A stretch of 7,226 nucleotides of DNA. Source: Deltaproteobacteria bacterium (GTDB lineage Bacteria; Desulfobacterota; Desulfarculia; Adiutricales; Adiutricaceae). A program made the position numbers and the translations under genes. Of the stretch, positions 1-7,226 are shown one piece after another. The stretch is from NCBI GenBank assembly GCA_031279525.1, contig JAITIH010000263.1, forward strand, positions 1-7,226, written 5' to 3'. Each line of letters begins with the position of its first letter. Position 1 is the first letter of the stretch. The notes beneath the pieces are model-generated. The model was not told where the DNA came from, did not search any database, and saw nothing but the letters and a program-made list of their open reading frames with translations.

Positions 1-687
1 GGGCCGCCCCCGACCGAGGCCGAGCTGGGTCGCCTGGCTGGCTATTTCCCCTTAACTGGCCTAGTTTGCGGCTTGATTTCCGCCCTTATCTGGCTTATAT
101 TAGGGACTTTGAGCCTTTCTGAGTCGCTGAGGGCCATCATAACGGTCGTCTCTTTGGCGGTCCTCACCCGAGGGTTCCACCTAGACGGCCTGGCCGACGC
201 GGCCGACGCCCTTTTGTCCCATCGCTCGGTCGAGGAAAAGCTCGGCATACTAAAAGACTGCCATCTGGGGACCTTTGGAGTCGCGGCCATAGTATTGGAC
301 CTCCTCCTCAAAATCAATCTTTTAACCGAAATAATGGCCTCGGCCGGGGGCCTCGCGGCCCTGGCCCTCTTCCCCCTGTGGGGCCGACTAGCGGCTTCGG
401 TCGTGGCCGTCAACGGCCAGTACGCTCGGCCCGAGGGAGGTCTGGGCCGGCGCCTGGTGGAAGGGGCGGGCTTCGGCGAGTTTAAGCTGGCCGTCCTAAG
501 CTCCCTTTTAATTAGCCTGGTCGGGGGGTGGCCCGGACTTCTAACCGCCCTCTGGGCGACCTTGGTCGCGTATTTTCTGTCGTGGGTCTGGAACAAATCC
601 TTAGGCGGGGTGACCGGGGATCTCTTGGGGGCGACCGTGGAAATTGGGGAAATCGCCGCCTTGATCTTTTGGGTCGCCATAACCTAA
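1..687 (+). CDS. cobS: Adenosylcobinamide-GDP ribazoletransferase (cobalamin synthase CobS), 5' end missing
   Basis: The enzyme performs the last assembly step of the cobalamin nucleotide loop, joining adenosylcobinamide-GDP to alpha-ribazole (or its 5'-phosphate). It is an integral inner-membrane protein. The frame is open from base 1 to the TAA at 685-687 (228 codons). Family members have roughly 250 residues, so about 20-30 N-terminal residues and the true start lie upstream of the window; a TTG at 73 is internal, because family-like sequence (YFPLTGLVCG) precedes it. Visible signatures are GFHLDGLADAADA (residues 58-70 of the visible part, with acidic D62, D66 and D69), LKDCHLGTFGV just after it, and a C-terminal KSLGGVTGDLLGATVEIGE block. 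All align with E. coli CobS (GGFHLDGLADTCDG, GGQTGDTLGAAIELGE). Several hydrophobic stretches fit a multi-pass protein. Other cob genes would be expected upstream, outside the window. A long antisense frame over this gene is a shadow. Confidence 0.96.
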   Translation, partial: GPPPTEAELGRLAGYFPLTGLVCGLISALIWLILGTLSLSESLRAIITVVSLAVLTRGFHLDGLADAADALLSHRSVEEKLGILKDCHLGTFGVAAIVLDLLLKINLLTEIMASAGGLAALALFPLWGRLAASVVAVNGQYARPEGGLGRRLVEGAGFGEFKLAVLSSLLISLVGGWPGLLTALWATLVAYFLSWVWNKSLGGVTGDLLGATVEIGEIAALIFWVAIT

Positions 688-694
688 AGGCTAC

Positions 695-722
695 CGGCCT
701 TAGGCCTAAGGCCGAATTTTTT
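695..722 (+). terminator. Probable intrinsic terminator of cobS
   Basis: A perfect 20-base palindrome (695-714) starts 7 bases after the cobS stop. It can fold as the 8-bp stem CGGCCTTA/TAAGGCCG around a GGCC loop. After two A residues comes a run of six T (717-722). Stem, spacing and T run fit a Rho-independent terminator. As a perfect palindrome it could also bind a protein, but its position right after a stop favours termination. Confidence 0.7.
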
Positions 723-742
723 AAGCCTAAAGCCCGTCTTTA

Positions 743-782
743 TTAAGTTTAGCTCAGCTTTTTTAAGCTTAGCCCAGCTTTT
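743..782 (+). repeat. Two-copy 20-bp tandem repeat
   Basis: Positions 743-762 and 763-782 are adjacent 20-base copies differing at two positions (T748/C768 and T754/C774). Each begins TTAAG and ends CAGCTTTT. The stretch 721-742, which also begins TTAAG, looks like a more decayed third copy. The copies are not palindromic overall. Function is unknown; slipped-strand duplication or paired protein-binding sites would both fit. Confidence 0.7.
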
Positions 783-814
783 GGCTTTACCAATAACAGG
801 CTAAAAAGCCTCTT

Positions 815-923
815 GAAAAATCCTCTGGCCTTATGGCCCGTAAAAAATCCCCTGGCCTTACGGCCCGTTATAAAACCCTATGGGCCTTACGGCCCGTTAA
901 AAATCCCATGGCCCTAGACGGCC
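815..923 (+). repeat. Degenerate tandem repeat, about four units of 27-29 bp
   Basis: The core GGCCTTAYGGCCCGT occurs at 827, 854 and 883, followed by an A-rich segment ending in TCCC or ACCC. A fourth, weaker unit (GGCCCTAGACGGCC) starts at 910. Unit spacing is 27, 29 and 27 bases. Each core can form a short GGCC/GGCC stem with a 4-6 base loop. The sequence GGCCATAAGGCC at 939-950 is the exact reverse complement of the first core (827-838), giving a large inverted repeat around the array. The units vary in sequence with no unique spacers between them, so this is not a CRISPR. The array ends about 57 bases before the icd start, so a leader or regulatory role is possible but unproven. Confidence 0.75.
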
Positions 924-979
924 TCTTAACTAGCCATAGGCCATAAGGCCCACAGGCCACGCGAGAACGGCTATTTGCA

Positions 980-2164
<1,185 letters not shown>

Positions 2165-2190
2165 CTCGCCATCGGAAAAAATACGGTCCC

Positions 2191-4116
2191 ATGACAGCCT
2201 TAAACTTGACCAAAAAGATCATCAAAAGCCGCCTGGCCGCCGGGGAGCTCGTCCCCGGCCAGGAAATCGGTCTTTTAATCGACCAAACCCTAGCCCACGA
2301 CGCCACCGGCCAGATGGCCGCCCTCCAGTTCGAGGCCTTAGGCTTTCCTAAGGTGGCCACCAAAAGGTCCGTCTTCTACGTGGACCACAACGTCTTGCAG
2401 GTCGGCTTCGAGAACGCCGACGACCACGCCTACTTAGCCTCGGTCGCCAAAAAGTACGGCCTGTGGCTCTCCAAGGCTGGCAACGGCATCTGCCACCAAG
2501 TCAACTTGGAGTTCTTTAGCCGGCCCGGCGACTCCCTTTTAGGAGCCGACAGCCACACCACCACCGGCGGGGCGGTGGGCTCGCTGGCCATTGGGGCCGG
2601 CGGCCTGGACGTGGCCGTGGCCATGGGCGGCCAGCCTTTTTACCTGCCTATGCCGGAGGTTTTGGGGATCGAGCTGACCGGGGCTTTTCGGCCCATGACC
2701 CGGGCCAAAGACTTGGCCTTGGAGGTCTTAAGGATCCTGGGCGTGGCCGGAGGCCGCGGGAAAATCTTGGAGTTTTACGGGCCGGCCTTAGAGGGCCTTT
2801 CGGTGACCGAGCGAGCCACCGTGGCCAACATGAGCGTCGAGACCGGGGCCATCACGGCCATTTTCCCGTCCGACCAAAGAACCCGCGAGTTTTTGGCCGC
2901 CCGCGACCGGCTCTCCGACTACGTCCCTTTAGCCGCGGACCAAGGGGCCGAGTACGACGGGCGCTTAGCCATTAATCTTTCCGAGTTGGAACCCTTGGCC
3001 GCCTGCCCCCATTCCCCGGGCAACGTCAAAAAAGTGGCCGAGATTAAAGGGCTCCCCGTCGATCAAGTGGCCATCGGCTCTTGCACCAACGCCTCATTGG
3101 AGGATCTTTTAGCGGCGGCCGCCATCTTAAAAGGCCACGCCGTCCCGCCCTCGGTGAGCCTAGTCGTCGCCCCTGGCTCGCGGCAGGTCTATCTGGAGCT
3201 AGCCAAAGCCGGGGCTTTAGCCGACTTTATCGGGGCCGGGGCCCGGCTCATGGAAGTGGCCTGCGGTTTTTGCAACGGGGTGGGCCAGGCTCCCAAAACC
3301 AACGGAGTCTCCTTAAGGACCTCCAACCGCAACTTCCCGGGCCGCAGCGGCACGCCCTCGGGGAACCTTTACCTAGTGAGCCCCGAGACCGCGGCCTACT
3401 CGGCCCTAAAAGGGCGGATCGCCGACCCCAGGGACCTAGGACCCCTTAAGATTAGGCTCCCGGAAAGGTTACCGCCTGACCTGGCCTTGGTCGCGCCCCC
3501 GGCCTCGCCGGCGGAGATGGCTAAAGCCGAAATCGAGCGCGGCCCCAACATCGCCCCGGTCCCCCGGTTTACGGCCTGGCCGCCGACCATCGAGGGAGAG
3601 GCCATGCTCGTCTTAGGCGACGACGTCACCACCGACGACGTATTGCCGGCCGGGGCCCACATTTTAGCCTTAAGGGCCAACATCCCGGCCATTTCCAAGT
3701 ACGTTTTCCATCACCTCGACCCCACCTACCCGGAGCGCCAGAAAAAGGGCTTAGGGTTCATCGTGGCCGGGGCCAACTACGGCCAGGGCTCCAGCCGGGA
3801 GCACGCCGCCCTGGCCCCCCGCTACTTGGGCCTGGCCGCGGTCGTGGCCATTAGCTTCGCCAGGATCCACAAGGCCAACCTCTGCAACTTCGGGATCTGG
3901 CCCTTGGAGCTTTGCGACCCAGCTCAAAAAAGCCTACTTAACAAAGGCGACAAACTTTCCGTGGATCTAGCCGGCTCGGCCCCCGGGGCGACCTTGGCCG
4001 TCAAAAACCTGACCACCGGGGCCGTGGTCCAAACTAGGCTAGACGTCTCGGCCCGCCAGGTCGCGACCTTATTGGCCGGCGGGCTTTTGGCCCAGATGGC
4101 GGCCGCCAAAGCCTAA
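2191..4116 (+). CDS. acn: Aconitate hydratase, single-chain Aquifex type
   Basis: It interconverts citrate and isocitrate through cis-aconitate with a [4Fe-4S] cluster in the cytoplasm. The 641-residue length fits the compact Aquifex-type family, in which LeuC-like cluster domains (about residues 1-420) are joined to a LeuD-like swivel domain (about 470-600). It is shorter than AcnA (about 890). Visible features are GADSHTTTGG (118-127), cluster cysteines C298 (GSCTN) and C358 and C361 (ACGFCNG), and the swivel active-site loop GQGSSREHAALAPRYLG (531-547), with arginine 536 as substrate ligand by family analogy. The ATG at 2191 is supported by the family-like start NLTKKIIKSRL. No clear Shine-Dalgarno is seen, so translation may depend on coupling to icd. 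A 3-isopropylmalate or homoaconitate dehydratase is less likely, because those are usually split into two subunits and because the neighbour is icd. Confidence 0.94.
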   Translation: MTALNLTKKIIKSRLAAGELVPGQEIGLLIDQTLAHDATGQMAALQFEALGFPKVATKRSVFYVDHNVLQVGFENADDHAYLASVAKKYGLWLSKAGNGICHQVNLEFFSRPGDSLLGADSHTTTGGAVGSLAIGAGGLDVAVAMGGQPFYLPMPEVLGIELTGAFRPMTRAKDLALEVLRILGVAGGRGKILEFYGPALEGLSVTERATVANMSVETGAITAIFPSDQRTREFLAARDRLSDYVPLAADQGAEYDGRLAINLSELEPLAACPHSPGNVKKVAEIKGLPVDQVAIGSCTNASLEDLLAAAAILKGHAVPPSVSLVVAPGSRQVYLELAKAGALADFIGAGARLMEVACGFCNGVGQAPKTNGVSLRTSNRNFPGRSGTPSGNLYLVSPETAAYSALKGRIADPRDLGPLKIRLPERLPPDLALVAPPASPAEMAKAEIERGPNIAPVPRFTAWPPTIEGEAMLVLGDDVTTDDVLPAGAHILALRANIPAISKYVFHHLDPTYPERQKKGLGFIVAGANYGQGSSREHAALAPRYLGLAAVVAISFARIHKANLCNFGIWPLELCDPAQKSLLNKGDKLSVDLAGSAPGATLAVKNLTTGAVVQTRLDVSARQVATLLAGGLLAQMAAAKA

Positions 4117-4152
4117 AAACGCCAAGCCCCTGGCCACGGGCCCTTAGAGAGG

Positions 4153-4174
4153 GCCTTACGGCCGTAAGGCTTTT
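4153..4174 (+). terminator. Probable intrinsic terminator of icd-acn
   Basis: The perfect 18-base palindrome GCCTTACGGCCGTAAGGC (4153-4170) lies 36 bases after the acn stop and is followed by TTTT. It folds as a 7-bp stem with a GGCC loop; flanking G4151 and G4152 could add G-U pairs with the T run. A second run of five T occurs at 4186-4190. Its core resembles both the cobS terminator and the repeats upstream of icd. The T run is short, so termination may be partial. Confidence 0.55.
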
Positions 4175-4197
4175 AAGGCCTTCCGTTTTTAAGGCCT
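4171..4197 (+). repeat. Short direct repeat in the acn-fabD spacer
   Basis: TTTTAAGGCCT occurs at 4171-4181 and again at 4187-4197, offset by 16 bases. Each copy contains the palindrome AAGGCCT with the adjoining T or A run. It may be debris of terminator duplication, or chance in a spacer rich in AAGGCC. Confidence 0.45.
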
Positions 4198-4224
4198 GAC
4201 GTTAATTTTTTAGAGGTCTAAAAC
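4196..4224 (+). promoter_or_regulatory. Candidate housekeeping-type promoter for fabD-pbpC
   Basis: CTGACG (4196-4201) resembles a -35 box. It is 17 bases upstream of TAAAAC (4219-4224), a weak -10 match, with a T-rich spacer between. The position after the acn terminator and before fabD is right for a promoter. The match is by eye and partial, so it is only a candidate. Confidence 0.3.
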
Positions 4225-4227
4225 TTT

Positions 4228-4252
4228 CCGCCGGCCAAAACCGGCGGCCGCC
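4228..4252 (+). promoter_or_regulatory. GC-rich stem-loop in the fabD leader
   Basis: CCGCCGG (4228-4234) pairs perfectly with CCGGCGG (4241-4247) around a CCAAAA loop. The 3' arm overlaps a 10-base palindrome, GGCGGCCGCC (4243-4252), so alternative foldings compete. The structure ends 12 bases before the Shine-Dalgarno of fabD and has no adjacent T run, so it is more likely a leader structure than a terminator. No known riboswitch class was recognised. Confidence 0.4.
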
Positions 4253-4264
4253 ATTACCTCTTTT

Positions 4265-4269
4265 AGGAG
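4265..4269 (+). promoter_or_regulatory. Shine-Dalgarno of fabD
   Basis: AGGAG lies six bases before the ATG at 4276. It is the only near-consensus ribosome binding site seen at a gene start in this window, and it fixes the fabD start. Confidence 0.85.
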
Positions 4270-4275
4270 CCAAGC

Positions 4276-5175
4276 ATGGCTAAAACCGCTTTCCTCTTTC
4301 CCGGCCAAGGCGGCCAGTTCGTCGGCCAGGGCCAGAAATTTCTGGACCGGGGGCCTTACTTAAGCGCCCTTTTAAACCTCGCCGAGGAGATCTCCGGGCT
4401 GCGCCTAAAAAAGATTAGCCTAGAAGGCCCCTTGGAGGAGCTAAACCAGACGGTGAACCTCCAGCCGGCCATCCTGACTTTGTCTTTGGCCCTGGCCAAA
4501 ATCTTAATCGACGAGGGAGCCGAGCCCTTGGCCGCCGCCGGGCACTCCCTAGGCGAGTACGGGGCCCTGACCCTAGCCGGGGTCTTCGACGAGGAAAAAG
4601 CCCTCTGCTTGGTCGCGACCAGGGCCAAGCTCTGCCAAAGGGCCGCCGAGGAAAGGCCCGGGGCCATGGCCGCCATCTTAAACCTACCTGGGGAGGAGGT
4701 GGCTAAGCTCTGCGAGCTGGCCACGGCCGTGGGCCAGGTCGCGCCCGCCAACTTTAACGCCCCGACCCAGACCGTGGTCTCCGGGGAAGTCAAAGCCGTC
4801 TCGGCCGTGGTCCGCTACGCCGAGCTGAAAAAAGGCAAAGCCATCATCCTCCCGGTCTCCGGGGCCTTCCACAGTCCCCTCATGGTCCCGGCGGCCGCGG
4901 AAATGAAAGCCATCCTCTTGGAGACCGAGTTTAGAAAGCCCCGATTCCCAGTGCTCCCCAACGCCCTAGGCGAGCCGGTCGACGACCCGGACCGCCTTAA
5001 AGAGCTTTTGATTGAGCAGATGACCTCGCCCGTCCTTTGGGTGAAGACCGCGGAAAGCCTAGTCGCCCTAGGCCCCGATGAATTCGTCGAGTGTTGGCCG
5101 AAACTTTACGTCGGCTCTTTAGTCAAAAAATGCCTGCCCAAAGACCTCAAAATAAACGTCCGGGTCCCGGCCTAG
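4276..5175 (+). CDS. fabD: Malonyl-CoA:ACP transacylase FabD
   Basis: This cytoplasmic enzyme transfers malonyl from CoA to acyl carrier protein, supplying the extender for type II fatty acid synthesis. The 299 residues match the family (E. coli 309). Motifs in order are the oxyanion loop FPGQGGQ (8-14), the nucleophile elbow GHSLGE with S91, R116 that binds the malonyl carboxylate (E. coli R117), GAFHS with catalytic H199 (H201), and Q248 (Q250). The start is fixed by the Shine-Dalgarno at 4265-4269. One oddity is near the C-terminus: where the family has GPGKVLTG, this protein reads WPKLYVGS (274-281), losing both glycines; catalytic residues are intact. No acpP, fabH, fabG or fabF is adjacent within the window, unlike common fab clusters. 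The last 46 bases overlap the probable start of pbpC, suggesting coupled translation. Confidence 0.95.
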   Translation: MAKTAFLFPGQGGQFVGQGQKFLDRGPYLSALLNLAEEISGLRLKKISLEGPLEELNQTVNLQPAILTLSLALAKILIDEGAEPLAAAGHSLGEYGALTLAGVFDEEKALCLVATRAKLCQRAAEERPGAMAAILNLPGEEVAKLCELATAVGQVAPANFNAPTQTVVSGEVKAVSAVVRYAELKKGKAIILPVSGAFHSPLMVPAAAEMKAILLETEFRKPRFPVLPNALGEPVDDPDRLKELLIEQMTSPVLWVKTAESLVALGPDEFVECWPKLYVGSLVKKCLPKDLKINVRVPA

Positions 5176-7226
5176 CCGCCGACCGACCAATTTGGGCCGC
5201 CTTAGGGGACCAGACTTGGGCCGCCCATAAGGCCCCCTATCGGGCTTTCCGTCGCCCCCTTGGCTGGGCCTTGGCCGCCTTAGGCGCCCTTTTGGCCTTT
5301 TGGGCCGCTTTAGGCGCCTTCCCCGATCCTTTGGCCACGGCCGAGTGGCCCTGGACCGTTAACATAGTCGATCGCCATTACCGCCCACTGGCCAAAATCC
5401 CCGGCCCGAACGGCTACCGGGACGCCAAAGAGCTCGCCGACTTTAGCCCGACCTTAATCGCGGCCGTCCTGGCCGCCGAGGACCGGCGCTTTTATTGGCA
5501 CCTAGGCTTTGACCCCTTGGCCGCGGCCCGGGCCCTCGGCCAGAACCTAGCCGCCCAAAAGGTCGTCAGAGGCGGCTCCACCGTCACCGCTCAGCTGGCC
5601 CGCCTCTCCTTAGGCCTTTACCCTGGGCCCAGAACTTTGCGCCGCAAACTCAAAGAGTTTTGGACGGCCCTTTTAATCGAGCGTCACCACGATAAGGACG
5701 AGATCCTGGCCGCCTACCTAAACGCCGTCCCCACCGGGCCATTTCGCTGGGGCCTGGCCACCGCCGCCCGGGACTATTTAGGCAAAGACGCGGCCCTTTT
5801 GTCCCCGGCCGAGGCGGCCTTTTTAGCCGCCCTGCCCAAAAACCCCAACCAAACCGACTTAGATAAGCTTCGAAACCGCCAAAAATGGATCTTAGGCCGG
5901 CTCAAAGATCAAGGCTTTTTGTCCGAGGCCGATCGCCAAAGGGCCTTAGTCGAGGCCCTAAGCCCAATCTCCCCCCAAAACCCCTACTTAGCCCCCCACT
6001 TCGTGGCCCGCCTAAGACAGGCCGCGACCGCGGCCGCGGGCCCAAAGGCCAACCCGGGCCAGCCGCTCCGGTCCAGCCTGGACCTTGAGCTCCAGACCCA
6101 GGCCCAAAGGCTCGTGAGCGAAACCGTGGCCGCCTGGAGCCGCCAGGGCCTGACGCAGGCCGCGGTGGTGGTTTTAAGTCTGCCCGACCGGGAGGTCTTG
6201 GCCTGGGTGGGCTCGGCCGACTTTTTCGACCGAGCCGAGGGCCAAAACGACGGGGTCTTAGCCCTAAGGCAGCCGGGCTCGGCCCTAAAGCCTTTCATTT
6301 ACCAGCAGGCCTTAGAGGAGGGCCTCATCACCGCCGCCACCCTCTTAAACGACGAGCCGACCAGCTACGACGGCGGGGTCGGCTCCTTTACCCCCCGCAA
6401 CTACGGGGAAGGCTTCCACGGCCGGATCCCGGCTAGGGTGGCCTTAGCCAGCTCCCTAAACGTCCCGGCGGTCCAGCTCCTAAACGCCTTAGGCCCGGGC
6501 AAGGCCATAAGGCGGCTTAACTCTTTGGGCTTTAGCTTTAAGGAGGACGCCGACCTATATGGCTTAGGCTTAACCTTAGGCGCGGGCGAGGTGAGCCTTC
6601 TGGCCCTCACCAACGCCTACGCCACTTTAGCCTTAGGCGGCCGAGACGGCCAGCCGACCTTCCGGCCTGGGCCCGAGAACCCGGCCGGGTCGCTTGATCT
6701 TGACCCGGGCGCGTCCTTTATCGTCAACCACATCCTGGCCGACGACGAGGCTCGGGCGGTGGGCTTTGGCCGCCGCGGCGTCCTGGCCACGTCTTACCCC
6801 TCCTCGGTTAAGACTGGCACCAGCCAGAACTTTCGCGACAACTGGGCCGTGGGCTTTACCGACGGCTTCATCGTCGGGGTCTGGGCCGGCAACTTCCAGG
6901 CCCGGCCCATGAGCGAGGTCTCCGGGGTGACCGGAGCCGGCCGCCTGTGGCGGCGGCTGGCCGACTACCTGGCCCAAAAAAAGCCGCCCAAGCCGTTAAA
7001 AGTTCCGCCGGGAGTGGTCAAGGCCAGCGTCTGCCCGATTACGGGCTTATTGAAGGGGCCCAACTGCCCCAATGGGGTTAGCGAGTATTTTCTGGCCCAG
7101 AGCCTACCGCCCGGGGTTTGCGACCACGACCACGAGCCAAACGCCGGCCGCGGCTTACGGCCTAGCCCCCCGCCGGTCTTCGCCTCAAGTCAAAGCCCGG
7201 CCCTTATGGCCCAATGGCTTAGCCCT
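5130..7226 (+). CDS. pbpC: Bifunctional penicillin-binding protein 1C (PbpC), 3' end missing
   Basis: This membrane-anchored periplasmic enzyme would polymerise glycan strands (GT51 glycosyltransferase) and cross-link peptides (transpeptidase). The frame is open from ATG 5130 to the window edge: 699 codons, against about 770 in E. coli PbpC. An in-frame TGA at 5079 limits the 5' end; ATG 5130 is the only ATG before the first domain, though GTG 5091 is possible. No Shine-Dalgarno is seen. A cytoplasmic tail of about 43 residues precedes a membrane segment (about 44-64). GT51 motifs are EDRRFYWHLG with catalytic E117, RGGSTVTAQL (147-156), RKLKE with E176, and KDEILAAYLN (189-198). Transpeptidase motifs are SALK (S384, K387), SLN (442-444) and KTGTS (561-565). 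The later segment VCPITGLLKGPNCP (C635, C646, with C664 beyond) is typical before the PBP1C C-terminal domain, which is cut off here. Confidence 0.95.
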   Translation, partial: MPAQRPQNKRPGPGLAADRPIWAALGDQTWAAHKAPYRAFRRPLGWALAALGALLAFWAALGAFPDPLATAEWPWTVNIVDRHYRPLAKIPGPNGYRDAKELADFSPTLIAAVLAAEDRRFYWHLGFDPLAAARALGQNLAAQKVVRGGSTVTAQLARLSLGLYPGPRTLRRKLKEFWTALLIERHHDKDEILAAYLNAVPTGPFRWGLATAARDYLGKDAALLSPAEAAFLAALPKNPNQTDLDKLRNRQKWILGRLKDQGFLSEADRQRALVEALSPISPQNPYLAPHFVARLRQAATAAAGPKANPGQPLRSSLDLELQTQAQRLVSETVAAWSRQGLTQAAVVVLSLPDREVLAWVGSADFFDRAEGQNDGVLALRQPGSALKPFIYQQALEEGLITAATLLNDEPTSYDGGVGSFTPRNYGEGFHGRIPARVALASSLNVPAVQLLNALGPGKAIRRLNSLGFSFKEDADLYGLGLTLGAGEVSLLALTNAYATLALGGRDGQPTFRPGPENPAGSLDLDPGASFIVNHILADDEARAVGFGRRGVLATSYPSSVKTGTSQNFRDNWAVGFTDGFIVGVWAGNFQARPMSEVSGVTGAGRLWRRLADYLAQKKPPKPLKVPPGVVKASVCPITGLLKGPNCPNGVSEYFLAQSLPPGVCDHDHEPNAGRGLRPSPPPVFASSQSPALMAQWLSP

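Larger units (their letters stand above)
688..979. other. Repeat-rich, AT-richer spacer between cobS and icd
   Basis: This 292-base spacer has no convincing reading frame. It holds the cobS terminator, a two-copy 20-bp tandem repeat, a small hairpin at 798-811 (AGGCT, AAAA loop, AGCCT; no T run after it), and four degenerate units of 27-29 bp. It must also carry the leader of icd. A TATAAA at 869-874 resembles a -10 box but lacks a good -35 at the right distance. No strong Shine-Dalgarno precedes the icd ATG; the nearest purine-rich stretch is GCGAGAACGG (961-970). Confidence 0.6.

Noticed and set aside
42..680. Long minus-strand open frame of 212 codons
   Set aside because: It lies entirely opposite cobS, encodes a low-complexity Arg/Ala/Pro-rich product with no family resemblance, and is expected from GC-rich coding sequence.
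528..746. Plus-strand 72-codon frame running from cobS into the spacer
   Set aside because: It is out of frame with cobS, has no ribosome site and no recognisable product, and crosses the terminator hairpin.
798..811. Small hairpin AGGCT-AAAA-AGCCT as a second terminator
   Set aside because: It has only a 5-bp stem and no T run on either usable side, so it was kept only as a note in the spacer description.
869..874. TATAAA as the icd promoter -10 box
   Set aside because: No acceptable -35 element lies 16-18 bases upstream, and such AT-rich hexamers are expected in this spacer.
815..923. Possible CRISPR array
   Set aside because: The units are contiguous and degenerate with no unique spacers of uniform length, and no cas gene is nearby.
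2191..4116. Acn as isopropylmalate or homoaconitate dehydratase
   Set aside because: The single fused chain, its length, and the adjacent icd favour aconitase; no leu gene is nearby.
6633..6977. Minus-strand open frame of 114 codons, with other short frames on both strands at 5885-6912
   Set aside because: All overlap the pbpC frame, whose GT51 and transpeptidase motifs run unbroken through the region, so they are shadows.

Overview
The window is a GC-rich, densely coding stretch with five genes, all on the plus strand. The two outermost genes run off the window edges. In order they are: the 3' part of cobS (cobalamin synthase), an icd-acn pair (NADP-type isocitrate dehydrogenase and a single-chain, Aquifex-type aconitase), fabD (malonyl-CoA:ACP transacylase), and most of pbpC (bifunctional penicillin-binding protein 1C). 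pbpC is the longest reading frame. It has no stop inside the window, and its best start lies 46 bases inside the end of fabD.

Organism (inference): a Gram-negative bacterium, probably from Desulfobacterota or a related deltaproteobacterial-type lineage. The reasons are the PBP1C-type enzyme, de novo B12 synthesis, and an aconitase of about 640 residues of the Aquifex/deltaproteobacterial type beside an E. coli-like Icd. No phylogenetic marker is present, so this is tentative. Codon use is distinctive: GCC dominates alanine, yet TTA, CTA and TTG leucine codons, AAA lysine and AGG arginine are common. The tetranucleotide CTAG is not avoided.

Layout: cobS (1-687) ends in a GGCC-cored palindrome followed by six T residues. 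A 292-base AT-richer spacer follows, holding two families of short tandem repeats. icd (980-2164) and acn (2191-4116) are 26 bases apart and probably co-transcribed. They catalyse the consecutive steps from citrate through isocitrate to 2-oxoglutarate. A second GGCC-cored palindrome with a T run follows acn. The 159-base spacer before fabD also carries a possible promoter, a strong stem-loop and the only clear Shine-Dalgarno sequence in the window. fabD (4276-5175) and pbpC (5130 to the end) overlap and probably form a second transcription unit serving envelope synthesis, one gene in fatty acid initiation and one in peptidoglycan assembly.

I found no RNA gene, insertion sequence, CRISPR array, phage gene or defence gene. 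The genes are recognisable housekeeping families. The least explained material is the repeat-rich spacer upstream of icd, the altered coenzyme-site residues in Icd, and the missing GPG motif in FabD. I see no convincing undescribed system here.
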